Below are positions 53,088-62,318 of a DNA stretch of 64,000 nucleotides, piece after piece. The notes under the pieces are model-generated. The model did no database searches. It was not told the DNA's origin and saw only the letters and a program-made list of their open reading frames with translations. The DNA lies in NCBI GenBank assembly GCA_964415885.1, contig CAYQCE010000016.1, forward strand, positions 1-64,000, read 5' to 3'. A program made the position numbers and the translations under genes. Within the stretch, counting starts at the first letter, position 1; each line of letters starts with the position of its first letter. The stretch is from CAYQCE01 sp964415885. GTDB lineage: Bacteria > Zixibacteria > MSB-5A5 > JAABVY01 > JAHJOQ01.

Positions 53088-55322
53088 TCACTCCTGCACA
53101 GCCGCCGTCATCGCAATGTCTTTCTTATTGAAACGGAGCCTGAGTGCGCCGGATGTCTGAGTATCGACCACCCGGATTCCCCGGCTCTCGAGGTCGTTTT
53201 CAAGTAGAGCCACCTCACTATTTCTCCAGCGCGATGGATAGTTGTAGACAAGCACGATCTGCGGCTCAAAATCGACCAGTCCGAGCACTATTTCAGGCGT
53301 CGAGTTTCTCGGATATGGAACCGCGATGACATCCGCACTGCGTATCCCATTCTCATTCATCGCGGGTATCGCGCTCCAACCGGACACCCAGAGGAGTCGT
53401 ATGCTATCTGCTTCGAATACAAAAGCTTCGGGGGCGCCAACGTCATTCAGATAGAGCCTCAGAGCTGTGGCTTTTGAACCGCCCGCAACCGATTCAAACT
53501 CAGTCGTATCGGGGTATCCCACATTAACGATTTCGCTGATCAGTGAATCTTCATCAGATACGAGTAGATCGACCATCTCCACCCTTTCAGCGGCGAGATA
53601 CGGAGCCAGTGTTCGGCTTATCGGATCATACTCACTGTCGGGCTTAATGTTGGTTATTAGAGACTCGAATTCGCTGGGAACTTCTATATGCACGCAGTAA
53701 TCCGAACCGACATCAAGGAAAGTGATCGCGGGCTTCGAGCTTGCCTTGCCGATAACTGACTGCCAGACAAAAACATTAGCCCAAACCAGACCAACGATTA
53801 GGAAAAGCGCCTTTCGCCTGCGTGCCTTCAGTGCATCAAAACCGAGAAATACGAAAACGTAGTAGAGAAAAACATGGTGCATACCCGGTGAGGCCAGGTT
53901 AAGCTTCACGACCGGCATCGAAGCGAACCACTCAACGGATTCGATCGACAGCCACAGGCTGATATGCGAAATTGATGCTATAACAGAGGATAGCACCGGT
54001 ATCGGGGCAAAGATTATCAGTAGAATCGATGAGACGACAGCGATTGATGATATCGGGATCACAACCAGATTCGATGCAAACGTAATAATCGGAATCCTAC
54101 CGAAGTTGTAGGCAAGGATCGGCGCGACAGTGATTTGAGCCGCGATCGAAGATGCGACAATTACGAGGAGGTAAACTCCAATGAGCCTGAGCAGCCGTTT
54201 CGGCCTCTCCGGCCTGGGCAGTAGTCCCTTGAGAAAGTAGATCAGCGCGAAGGCTGCGGCGAACGAGAGCTGAAACCCGACATCGTGGACCATGAGCGGA
54301 TCGTAAGCGAGTATGGTCAATGCTGCAACCGCTATGATATTCAGCAGGTTAGCCTTACGGTAAATCATCCAGCCCACGATCGTCAATCCGATCATGACCG
54401 ACGCCCGCACGACCGACGGTTGATTGAACGATAACTGGCAGAATATTACGATAGTGACCAGTGCCATCACATGGATCAGCCGTCTCGGCGACCCGAGCAA
54501 CTTCAGAATCAAGGTGACCGTCGCGATAACGAGAGCGACATTCGATCCCGATACAGCGAGCAGGTGGAGCGTTCCGGTATCGCGAAAGTGCTCATAGACC
54601 TGCGGCGAGATGAACCGAGTTTCGCCGATGAGGTAGCCTGCAACAAGATGGCGTTCATCGCCATCAAGGTGCTTGTCGAAGACGGACAATATGTACTGAC
54701 GCAGTGGAATAACGAGCTTCGATATAAGCGGATTTCCGGCTCCGCTGTCGAGCACTCGAACCGCCCCCCTTCCGCTCACCGATACATACGAATGGATTTT
54801 CCTCAGACTCAAAAACCTGCGATAGTCGAATCCGTGGAAATTGCGTCTTTCGATCGGGGACCGGACACAGCCCAGAACCGCCACACGGTCAGCGTAGCTG
54901 AACCGGTCATCCAGTCGGTCGATCCTGACGAGCATGGATCCCGATACCGGCACCGCTTGTCCGGCAACTGTGATGCTGTCGCACGCCACCGTCAGATATG
55001 TCCTGTCCGGCCTTACATCAGGCTCTTTGTTGAGAGAGCCATAGACCAGACTCTCGCTGCCCAAGTCATTGAAATGTGAGATGTGGTTATTGGGGAGATT
55101 TTGAGAGACAAGGTTGATCCTAAAGAAACCGAGCGCAAGAAGCATACATCCGGCCATAACCAAAGCCGATGTCATTCTCTTGAGCATGAGCAGAATTACA
55201 GCCAGCGAGAGCAGGAGCGCGACAAGGCAGAACGACACGAAGTCGGGCAGATTAAACTGCAGACCGACAAAAATTCCCCCTGTGAATACGAGCAAGGCGT
55301 AGAACGCCGGATATCGGGTCAT
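53088..55322 (-). CDS. comEC: ComEC/Rec2-family competence protein with degenerate MBL domain
   Basis: The 744-residue protein has an N-terminal DUF4131-like region, then the ComEC competence membrane core (HLLAVSGSNVALVIATVTLI, SVVRASVMIGLTIVGWMIYR). A C-terminal metallo-beta-lactamase-like domain begins at about residue 510 (ITFLDVGSDY). In that domain the HXHXDH metal motif is replaced by SDEDSLIS, so nuclease activity is unlikely. The core transports single-stranded DNA. It overlaps murJ by 4 nt (ATGA). Confidence 0.93.
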   Translation of the reverse strand: MTRYPAFYALLVFTGGIFVGLQFNLPDFVSFCLVALLLSLAVILLMLKRMTSALVMAGCMLLALGFFRINLVSQNLPNNHISHFNDLGSESLVYGSLNKEPDVRPDRTYLTVACDSITVAGQAVPVSGSMLVRIDRLDDRFSYADRVAVLGCVRSPIERRNFHGFDYRRFLSLRKIHSYVSVSGRGAVRVLDSGAGNPLISKLVIPLRQYILSVFDKHLDGDERHLVAGYLIGETRFISPQVYEHFRDTGTLHLLAVSGSNVALVIATVTLILKLLGSPRRLIHVMALVTIVIFCQLSFNQPSVVRASVMIGLTIVGWMIYRKANLLNIIAVAALTILAYDPLMVHDVGFQLSFAAAFALIYFLKGLLPRPERPKRLLRLIGVYLLVIVASSIAAQITVAPILAYNFGRIPIITFASNLVVIPISSIAVVSSILLIIFAPIPVLSSVIASISHISLWLSIESVEWFASMPVVKLNLASPGMHHVFLYYVFVFLGFDALKARRRKALFLIVGLVWANVFVWQSVIGKASSKPAITFLDVGSDYCVHIEVPSEFESLITNIKPDSEYDPISRTLAPYLAAERVEMVDLLVSDEDSLISEIVNVGYPDTTEFESVAGGSKATALRLYLNDVGAPEAFVFEADSIRLLWVSGWSAIPAMNENGIRSADVIAVPYPRNSTPEIVLGLVDFEPQIVLVYNYPSRWRNSEVALLENDLESRGIRVVDTQTSGALRLRFNKKDIAMTAAVQE

Positions 55323-56890
55323 CTGCGCTTCTTGATAAGTCTCACCACGGCATCGAGCTCAGGCAGCCCGAGTAGAAGGGAAATCCCCAGATACACCACA
55401 ATCGCACCCCCGAGCAGAGCCGCAGTGTAGATCAACCAGTATATTTTGTCTCCTGTTACAATATCGAGAGGGATCACTCTCTGCGCAAGTATTAGTAGCG
55501 CGGCTATTATCACAGATTGAAAGATAATCGTAACCAGTCCGGAGGCGTGCCGCCGTAAAGACTCAAAACCGATTCTTCTGCTCAGGATAGTCAGCAGGAT
55601 GCCGAAATTCACCCAGCCGGCGAATGACGCCGCGAGAGTCAGCCCTACATAGTCGAAACGCTCCTTAAGTGCAAAGCAGAGCGAGACGTTGACCACCACG
55701 GCAATCACCGATACTGCAACCGGAATCCTGGTCTCCTTCATCGCATAATAAACCGGTACAGTGATACGCACCATCGCAAACGCAGTCACACCGACCGAGT
55801 AGTACCTCAAAGCCGCCGCAGTCGCTACCGTATCCTCGGGTCCGAACTCATGATGCTGATACAGCAGCGCAATGATTGGCTCACCCGCAAAGAGAAGCAC
55901 TGCCTGCGCCGGCAGAACCAGGAAGAGCGCGAACCGAAGCGACCGGGCATAGAGATCGCCGAGTGAGGTGTAGTCACCCGAAGCCGCCAGTCGGGAGGCA
56001 TCCGGAAGCGTTACGGTCGCAATAGCCACAGCGAACAGGCCCAGCGGCAGATGCAGAATCCTGTAGGCGTAATCGATGTAGGATACAGCGCCGTCGGATA
56101 GCGTAGACGCGAGATTAGTCACGATGAAGACATTAATCTGCGTGGCAGTCAGACCGATTACCATCGGCGCGGCGAGTTTGAGGATAAGTTTGAGAGTTGG
56201 GTCCTTGAATTTGAAGCTCAGTTTGAATCTGAATCCCTGCTTGATAGCCTGTGGAAGCTGTATGAAGAGCTGCCCCAATCCACCGAGGAGCAGGCCGATG
56301 GACATGCCAAGGATCGGTGGATCGACGAACGGGCAGATAAGAAAGCCGGACAGGATCATCCCGATATTCAGCATCGCGGGCGCAAACGCCGGCGTGCCAA
56401 AAACTCGAAACGAGTTGAGCATCCCCATAAAAAGTGCCGCAATCGAGACAATCAGCAGAAACGGCATCATCACGCGACCAAGGAGCACGGTCAGCTCGAA
56501 TTTACCCGGGATATCCTGGAATCCGGGAGCCAGCGCCGAGACTATCGCCGGTGCGAGCAAAATCCCGACTACAACGAGAACCCCCACAACGACAAGCAGG
56601 AACGACAACACGAGGTTGGCAAGCCGGAACGCATCCGACTTCCCCGCCTTTTTCAACTTCGTGGTAAAGACAGGAATGAAAGCTGCGGACAGGGCGCCCT
56701 CCGCAAACATGTCGCGGAGAAGATTCGGGATCTTGTACGCCGCAACGAAAGCGTCGTTGGCATCCGAGGCTCCGAACAGCCCGGACATGACGCTCATTCG
56801 CGCCATTCCGAGAATCCGCGAGGTCAGAGTGCCCGCAGAAACCCGTGCGGTCGAGCGTGCCAGGCTCTGTCCCTGCTTTTCATTTTCCAT
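55319..56890 (-). CDS. murJ: Lipid II flippase MurJ
   Basis: The ~523-residue polytopic protein (14 helices) has MurJ/MVN features such as KIPNLLRDMFAEGALSAAFI and the central channel helices. It flips lipid II for peptidoglycan synthesis. The ATG at 56890 is preferred; a TTG two codons upstream is possible. The start region overlaps the -35 box of the divergent rpsT promoter. Confidence 0.96.
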   Translation of the reverse strand: MENEKQGQSLARSTARVSAGTLTSRILGMARMSVMSGLFGASDANDAFVAAYKIPNLLRDMFAEGALSAAFIPVFTTKLKKAGKSDAFRLANLVLSFLLVVVGVLVVVGILLAPAIVSALAPGFQDIPGKFELTVLLGRVMMPFLLIVSIAALFMGMLNSFRVFGTPAFAPAMLNIGMILSGFLICPFVDPPILGMSIGLLLGGLGQLFIQLPQAIKQGFRFKLSFKFKDPTLKLILKLAAPMVIGLTATQINVFIVTNLASTLSDGAVSYIDYAYRILHLPLGLFAVAIATVTLPDASRLAASGDYTSLGDLYARSLRFALFLVLPAQAVLLFAGEPIIALLYQHHEFGPEDTVATAAALRYYSVGVTAFAMVRITVPVYYAMKETRIPVAVSVIAVVVNVSLCFALKERFDYVGLTLAASFAGWVNFGILLTILSRRIGFESLRRHASGLVTIIFQSVIIAALLILAQRVIPLDIVTGDKIYWLIYTAALLGGAIVVYLGISLLLGLPELDAVVRLIKKRR

Positions 56891-56917
56891 TGACAAATCC
56901 GCTTTTCTGCCTATATT
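56890..56917 (+). promoter_or_regulatory. Promoter of rpsT
   Basis: TTGACA at 56890-56895 and TATATT at 56912-56917 are separated by 16 nt, identical in boxes and spacing to the ATP synthase promoter. The -35 box lies over the murJ start codon. Confidence 0.82.
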
Positions 56918-56957
56918 CTGCGGACGAGTTTTTCAGCGCTAAAAAAAGGAGATACGA

Positions 56958-57224
56958 TTGGCGCACCATCTTCATACTAAGAAAGCTATTCGCCAAAACG
57001 AGAAACGTAATCGGCGCAACCGTGCCGACAAGTCCAAAATGAGATCGGCGATCAAGAGTTTTCTCGAATCGGAGAAGAAAGAAGACAAAGAGAAGGCCCT
57101 GAAGCTGGCCCAGATTAACATCGACAGAGCCGCCAAGAAGAATATCATCCACTGGAAGACGGCTGCTCGCAAGAAGTCTCAGCTCTCCAGAGCCTATAAC
57201 GAATTTGTCAAAGCTGCTTCCTGA
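56958..57224 (+). CDS. rpsT: 30S ribosomal protein S20
   Basis: The 88-residue basic helical protein begins AHHLHTKKAIRQNEKRNRRN and ends with ARKKSQLSRAYNEFVKAAS, clear S20 hallmarks. The start codon is TTG at 56958 (UUG), behind AAAAAAAGGAG. Escherichia coli rpsT also starts with UUG. It stands alone between divergent murJ and a terminator. Confidence 0.97.
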   Translation: MAHHLHTKKAIRQNEKRNRRNRADKSKMRSAIKSFLESEKKEDKEKALKLAQINIDRAAKKNIIHWKTAARKKSQLSRAYNEFVKAAS

Positions 57225-57254
57225 TCGAGTTTGAATCACGAGTACACATCCTCA

Positions 57255-57285
57255 ACCGGTCACGCGTTGGCCGGTGTTTTCTTTC
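57255..57285 (+). terminator. Intrinsic terminator after rpsT
   Basis: An 8-bp stem (57255-57262 with 57268-57275, one wobble pair) is followed by GTTTTCTTTC (57276-57285). It directly abuts the stop of the convergent geranylgeranyl reductase gene. Confidence 0.78.
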
Positions 57286-58463
57286 TATCTCCAGATCAGG
57301 CGGGGCGCGTGCCTCATCAGTGAGGGTCGCCGCGTGATGACCTTTCTGAGTATATCGACAGGATTCAGTGCGGTCACCGTCTGCCCGCCGAATATCTCGT
57401 TGACGAGCTCAACAACAAAATCGAATTCACTATCAGACATCTGTGAGAGAATCTCACGCCCGAAACGATAAAACCGAAGTTTGCGTCCGAACGCGCCCAT
57501 GAAATCATTTGGATACGCACGAAGCTCTGACAGCCTCCCGCTCTTCACTGCTCGCGCCGCTGCCAGACCCGCCATCCGTCCGGAATGAAGCGCAGTCGAT
57601 ATTCCCGCACCGGTCAACGAGTCGATCAGTCGAGCGGCATCTCCTGCAGCCATCAGATTCGATTTGAGCATTCGTTTCCGCCCCTCGAAACACGGCACCA
57701 GACCCATTGACTTAAACTCAATTTTGCCATTCGGGAAACGCGTCCGCACGAAATCGTCGAGCAGTTCAAATGCGTATCGCTTCTTTGACATCGTCGGTAC
57801 AGCTCCGAGACCGACATTGGCGGAACCCGGCCCCTTCGGGAAAACCCAGGCATACCCTCCGGGTGCAAATTCTCTGCTGAACCAGACCTCCGGGATATGC
57901 GGGTCTGCGTCGATTTCTGACATACGATACTGTGCACAGCTCTCCACTTGAGACGGCAGCAGGCTATCGGTCAGCCCTCCCTCACGGGCAATCGACGACT
58001 CAACGCCATCCGCCGCAATTATAACTTTGAACGAGATATCATGGGCGCCGTCATGATTTATCGCGGTGATTCTATCGAATTCGCTGCCGTTTTGCTGCAG
58101 TCCTTCCGCCCTCCAGCCGGTCCGAATATCAGCGCCGGCGCCTCGAGCGAGATCGGCGAGATGAGGCTCGAAAACATCCCGGCGCAGAACGTAGCCGGCA
58201 TTGGGATGATCTATCAACGTCTCCTTGCCGCCGGGCGAAAACAGCCGGATACCATGCACATCCGTAGCGACGAATTTGCGGTCGAGTTCTACTACGGTGG
58301 TCAGACCAAGATGAGTTATACCCTCAGCACAGGTCAGGGGAACACCGATCCTCTCGTTGCGCTCCAACAGGAGAACATCGAGCCCCGCTCCTGCCGATGC
58401 AATCGCGGCGGAGAGTCCCGATGGTCCCCCGCCGACTATAACGACGTCATAAATCTTTTTCAT
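57285..58463 (-). CDS. Geranylgeranyl reductase-family flavoprotein
   Basis: The 392-residue protein has an N-terminal FAD motif GGGPSG at residues 11-16 (VVIVGGGPSGLSAAIASA). The conserved Cys45 lies in PLTCAEGI. GGYAWVFPKG and GDAARLIDSLTGAGISTALH are both typical of geranylgeranyl reductases that saturate prenyl chains. It overlaps the ferredoxin gene by 17 nt, as in archaeal pairs where ferredoxin donates electrons. The substrate in this bacterium could be a quinone side chain or polyprenyl lipid. Confidence 0.88.
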   Translation of the reverse strand: MKKIYDVVIVGGGPSGLSAAIASAGAGLDVLLLERNERIGVPLTCAEGITHLGLTTVVELDRKFVATDVHGIRLFSPGGKETLIDHPNAGYVLRRDVFEPHLADLARGAGADIRTGWRAEGLQQNGSEFDRITAINHDGAHDISFKVIIAADGVESSIAREGGLTDSLLPSQVESCAQYRMSEIDADPHIPEVWFSREFAPGGYAWVFPKGPGSANVGLGAVPTMSKKRYAFELLDDFVRTRFPNGKIEFKSMGLVPCFEGRKRMLKSNLMAAGDAARLIDSLTGAGISTALHSGRMAGLAAARAVKSGRLSELRAYPNDFMGAFGRKLRFYRFGREILSQMSDSEFDFVVELVNEIFGGQTVTALNPVDILRKVITRRPSLMRHAPRLIWR

Positions 58464-58644
58464 CCTTCAGAACCAGCGCTCTCGATGGACAGGTAATCAG
58501 GCAGAGACGACACGACGTGCACGCTCCCGCCCTCTCGTGAAGCGTGTCGGAATCGAGATAGAGAGCATTCGGGCCGCAGACCGCTACACAGCCTCCACAC
58601 CGTCCACATTTAACATCCTCTATTATGAGACGGAGTTCATCCAT
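58447..58644 (-). CDS. 2[4Fe-4S] ferredoxin partner of geranylgeranyl reductase
   Basis: The 65-residue protein has two CX2CX2CX3C clusters: CGRCGGCVAVC and CTSCRLCLITC, giving two [4Fe-4S] sites. It overlaps the reductase gene and is probably its electron donor. It is too short for anything else. Confidence 0.92.
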   Translation of the reverse strand: MDELRLIIEDVKCGRCGGCVAVCGPNALYLDSDTLHERAGACTSCRLCLITCPSRALVLKDEKDL

Positions 58645-58711
58645 GATCAGCTAATTGTACGGCTGTCGGCGGCTCAATTCAAGCCAAAAAAGTGGTAGTA
58701 TCGGGAAGCGG

Positions 58712-59539
58712 TCAGTCGTTCATCAGATAGACCGACTGCGGATAGTACGTCGCCCGCGAATAAGACATCCGCATCCTGAGAAGCTCGTCCAGGAAGCCGT
58801 TCTTCTCCTCGGCAGAAGCCTCTTCACTCAGAATCGAGAGCGAAATCTTGATTCCGAGGAATCGCCTCGGGAACGAGAAGCAGAGCAGATTTGCGGGTAG
58901 TTTTTCGCCGGCCGTGAAGAGATTGTCGACTTCAGATTTGCGATAGCAGGGCAGGAATATGAACGCCGCGCCTCTTCCGAAATAGAGATGAGTGTTGTTG
59001 CCCGGCTCCGGCGCTACCTTCACTATCTGAGAATTGGCGGAATAGGCCTGTACGAGAGAACGGAGCTTGCGTGTGAAAGCCGCCAGGTCCGATCTATCCA
59101 GGTTTATCGTATACGCCCGGTTGTCGCCGGTCAGCGCTATCACTCGATCGTTGTGGGATAACGCGCCGATATCGAGCTCGTCTGAGTTGACTGGTGTCAT
59201 ATCGAGCTTCAGCCTCGCGGCTATCTCGCTCAGTTCTTTGGTGGTAAGATGATTCACGACGTGCCGCCAGCTCGATAATACCAGATTCGGGTCATTTCTC
59301 GGCACGACTTGAACGAGAACATCCTTCACCCCGAGTCTTCTTAGTGCTTCCCAGCGCGCGACTCCGTCGAGAATGACCGGTCGGCCATCGACAATTTCGG
59401 TAATCGCAAGCGGGCTCTTCTGGTGGCCGTCGCGCTTGAGGTAATCCACCGCCTGTCTAATCGAGCTTTCGTTCGCCATGTAGAGAGGTTCGAGGCTATT
59501 GCCCGGAACTATTCTGAGTGAGTGCCATGATGTCTTCAT
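58712..59539 (-). CDS. ParB/sulfiredoxin-fold N-terminal domain protein (SbnI-like)
   Basis: The 275-residue protein has a ParB-like N-terminal motif at about residues 43-71 (PLAITEIVDGRPVILDGVAR, then WEALRRLGV). No helix-turn-helix region of chromosome-partition ParB follows. The layout resembles SbnI/SerK-type proteins that use the ParB fold as a free-serine kinase, but the catalytic glutamate is not certain. It is not near a parA or an origin. The function is unassigned. Confidence 0.6.
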   Translation of the reverse strand: MKTSWHSLRIVPGNSLEPLYMANESSIRQAVDYLKRDGHQKSPLAITEIVDGRPVILDGVARWEALRRLGVKDVLVQVVPRNDPNLVLSSWRHVVNHLTTKELSEIAARLKLDMTPVNSDELDIGALSHNDRVIALTGDNRAYTINLDRSDLAAFTRKLRSLVQAYSANSQIVKVAPEPGNNTHLYFGRGAAFIFLPCYRKSEVDNLFTAGEKLPANLLCFSFPRRFLGIKISLSILSEEASAEEKNGFLDELLRMRMSYSRATYYPQSVYLMND

Positions 59540-59784
59540 AATCAGATCCTGTCGTTATTGTGCTTCTGCACCGCTATAGTGCAAAGAGCGTGCCTGACGG
59601 CATCGGTTCAATCAGATACAGCTCAATTGTGAGAGGAAGCTAAGGATCGATTTAGCAATCGGTTAGAGTGGGGCGTTTTCGGGATTGTCGTTTCGGCAGT
59701 TATCCTGCGTGCGGGATATCGTTGACAATTCAAGATGGAGCAATCTCGTGTCAAATTGATGCAACTGAGTGCGCAGGGAGAATA

Positions 59785-60903
59785 TCAGCGGCGAATGTTG
59801 AAGTAGAATGCGTCGGATCGATTCACGATCTGGACGGCGTCGCCGGATGGGGTGAACTTTACCATCGGGAAACTCCGCGCCCAAGTCGAGTAGATCATAT
59901 CATGTACGAATAGCGAGATCCCGTTCTGGTCAAGGAATGCCACACCGCCCTTTTCGTGTGCCTTGCGGCCGGCTTTCATTTCCGGAATGTCAAAACCGTA
60001 GGCTATCAACCCATCGACAGAGACATCGAAACTCGTAAGTACTGCGCCCTCCGGAATCTCGCGGAACGTCCACTCGTTTTCGAACGTGGGCATCTTGTAT
60101 GACGCTACGGCACCCCTGTATAGAACAACGACCCTTCTCAGCGAGTCGGAGATAATTATGTCCTTTAGCGCTCCGATTTCTTCAAGGTTATAACGATCCG
60201 TCTGGATTCTGACTCCACTTCTGAAGAAGCTGACCGCACCGTCATATCCAGTAACCACAGTCGAGCCGTCTTTTGACACCGCGAACTTCCGACAGAGCCC
60301 GAAATCGTGGAGATGGTCACCGTTTGCATCGTACGACGACAGTCCGGAATCGGCGCTGTTTACAAAGAACATCTCGCCGTCACCGGAAAATCCGAGTCCG
60401 AACAGATAGGTTACTGGAATCACGGCCTGCTCCGTGCCGTCCGCTGAATAGAGCCTGACCCTCGAGAGCAATAGACCCTCGGCACCGTCGATAACCGCAG
60501 CGGCAGTGCGTCCGTCCGCAAGAACCACCGATGAACCGTTCGGCTTGTTCAGGCTCCACAGACGGTTACCCGCCAGGTTGTATACATCTACATTGAGCAG
60601 TGAAAACGTCGTCGGAGAGTGATCGTTGTATTTCAGAATCGCGAAATGCTCTCCCCTTTCAGAGTGTACGAGCCTCTGATTCTGACGAATTCTCTCGCTG
60701 AATACAAGCTCCTGCTTGGGTGAATATATCTTTATCAACTTGGGAGCTGGGTTCATCAGCGCATTCTCGGTCGGGACAGCGGGCGCTGAAACATCGATCG
60801 ACAGCCGAGAGACCTCTTCCAGTTCAAGTGCAATGGCATACTGATTCAACAATGCGAGGACCATCAAAGTGATGATAAGGGTCGAGTTGCGCAATGTATT
60901 CAT
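59785..60903 (-). CDS. Exported beta-propeller-like protein
   Basis: The 372-residue protein has a signal peptide (about 1-25). Repeating beta-strand modules carry SADGT, SGDGEM, DANGD and SKDGST turns, suggesting a periplasmic or surface beta-propeller of about six blades. No catalytic motif is seen. The gap to the next gene (59540-59784) holds nothing I can name. Confidence 0.7.
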   Translation of the reverse strand: MNTLRNSTLIITLMVLALLNQYAIALELEEVSRLSIDVSAPAVPTENALMNPAPKLIKIYSPKQELVFSERIRQNQRLVHSERGEHFAILKYNDHSPTTFSLLNVDVYNLAGNRLWSLNKPNGSSVVLADGRTAAAVIDGAEGLLLSRVRLYSADGTEQAVIPVTYLFGLGFSGDGEMFFVNSADSGLSSYDANGDHLHDFGLCRKFAVSKDGSTVVTGYDGAVSFFRSGVRIQTDRYNLEEIGALKDIIISDSLRRVVVLYRGAVASYKMPTFENEWTFREIPEGAVLTSFDVSVDGLIAYGFDIPEMKAGRKAHEKGGVAFLDQNGISLFVHDMIYSTWARSFPMVKFTPSGDAVQIVNRSDAFYFNIRR

Positions 60904-61073
60904 GGTGTTATTCCCGATAACTAATGTCGTTAAATGAAACTGTGGTCAGCGTTTTACTGCACCGCGGCCTGTCTACCCTGGTTATACATCCGAGAACATG
61001 CTATGTCCCGTAGATGTTTCCCCGGGACTTAGACCACAATTTAAGATTTAACGACGATTAAGTCAACGTGAGA

Positions 61074-61553
61074 TCACCAGAGCCGGGAGGAGGAATCTGT
61101 ATCGGCAGCATCTCGATTCTCAGTCTTGTTCTGAGCCTCATAGAATTCATAATTGAATTCCACTTTGAGCGGCGGGAGATCCGGCAACGATTTGGCGGCC
61201 CTGTTGAGTGACGCGGGCATCCAGGAGACTTTGAAGTTGAATCTGGTCTTGAATTGCTCGACAGTCCGATAGAACGGTCGCAGTCTTGAATAAACCGGCA
61301 TCTTGCCGTTAACCTGATAGACGACGACTGCGGAATCTCCCAGTAACTCGAGTTGCTGGCTCTCCATCATCTCGGAGTTGTCGGCTACGAATTCGAGAAG
61401 TGAAATAAGCGCCCGGTACTCGCACTCGAAGCGATCCCCGATGAAACGCGTGCGATAGACGACACCGATATCCGGGATTACGAAAGATATGATTCCCCGA
61501 TTGCGCTGGTCACTTCTTTCAGAGAAGTTATGTCCGTAAAAATAGCACTTCAT
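61074..61553 (-). CDS. RNase H-fold protein with degenerate active site
   Basis: From the ATG at 61553 (GGGAG upstream) the protein is about 159 residues. It has an RNase H-type core with E45 in CEYRALISLLEFV and D73 in LGDSAVVVYQVNG, followed by SWMPASLNRAAKSL. The first catalytic Asp (strand 1, YFYGHNF) and the C-terminal Asp (RAAKSL instead of ADxL) seem lost, so nuclease activity is doubtful. A longer open frame starts at 61625 but is not family-like. Confidence 0.6.
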   Translation of the reverse strand: MKCYFYGHNFSERSDQRNRGIISFVIPDIGVVYRTRFIGDRFECEYRALISLLEFVADNSEMMESQQLELLGDSAVVVYQVNGKMPVYSRLRPFYRTVEQFKTRFNFKVSWMPASLNRAAKSLPDLPPLKVEFNYEFYEAQNKTENRDAADTDSSSRLW

Positions 61554-61739
61554 CGTAATTCTCCCATTGCAGAGACATAAGGCAAGGATCATGCCATTAC
61601 GGGGGATCAAACCGGAAAATAACATGGAGCACCTACAGTGTTGTCGCCCAATGAGTTGGAGCGTTACACCGGATCGACCACAACCGCGAATACAAACGTA
61701 AGGACTGAAGTCTATGCACCTGCTTGCACTATACGTGCA

Positions 61740-62174
61740 TCATTCAATCGAGTCGGCCAGTGCCGACCTCAACTCGCCCTTCGCTTCAATGTAAGTGCCC
61801 GTTGCAGACGCCACCTCTTCTCCGTTCTCGTTTATAGCGGTGCCGACGGTTTTCGCAACCCTGCGCTTCTCTTCGACTATTCGGCCGACGAACTCGATTT
61901 TCTGCCCCGTAAAAACCGGCCGCTTGAACTTCACGGTCATCTCGGCGGTGACTGCGAAGATATCCTTTGCGAGGACGGCTTTGATCATGACCTCATCGAG
62001 CATGGCTGAAACGATTCCCCCGTGGAGAATATCCTTGTAGCCCTGATGCATCTCATTCGCTGTCATCTCTGAGACGACCGAACCGTCGTCCCGGACGAAA
62101 AACCGGGCTTTCAATCCGCAGGAGTTGTCGTCGCCGCATACAAAACAATTCCTGTATTTCGCCACCTCACGCAT
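61740..62174 (-). CDS. PaaI-type hotdog thioesterase
   Basis: The 144-residue protein has the hotdog core HGGIVSAMLDEVM and VTAEMTVKFKRPVFTGQK of PaaI/4HBT thioesterases. An N-terminal CFVCGDDNSCGL cluster of cysteines, also seen in some PaaI relatives, may bind metal. It hydrolyses an acyl-CoA of unknown type. Confidence 0.87.
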   Translation of the reverse strand: MREVAKYRNCFVCGDDNSCGLKARFFVRDDGSVVSEMTANEMHQGYKDILHGGIVSAMLDEVMIKAVLAKDIFAVTAEMTVKFKRPVFTGQKIEFVGRIVEEKRRVAKTVGTAINENGEEVASATGTYIEAKGELRSALADSIE

Positions 62175-62249
62175 TCATGTCCTCCGTGTAGCTGATTTCG
62201 CAAACTACGTGACTCTGAGAATAGAATCTGCGGCGTTAGATGGCAAGCG

Positions 62250-62290
62250 GAAAGGAAAGAAGAAAGGCGGGAGGCTGTATCCCCCCCGCC
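62250..62290 (-). terminator. Terminator after the lipoprotein gene
   Basis: A GC-rich stem (62266-62274 with 62282-62290, one mismatch) is followed on the minus strand by a TTTCTTCTTTCCTTTC run (62265-62250). It lies about 30 nt after the lipoprotein stop. Confidence 0.65.
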
Positions 62291-62318
62291 CGAGTAATCA
62301 ATTGTGATCTGGTCTGAA

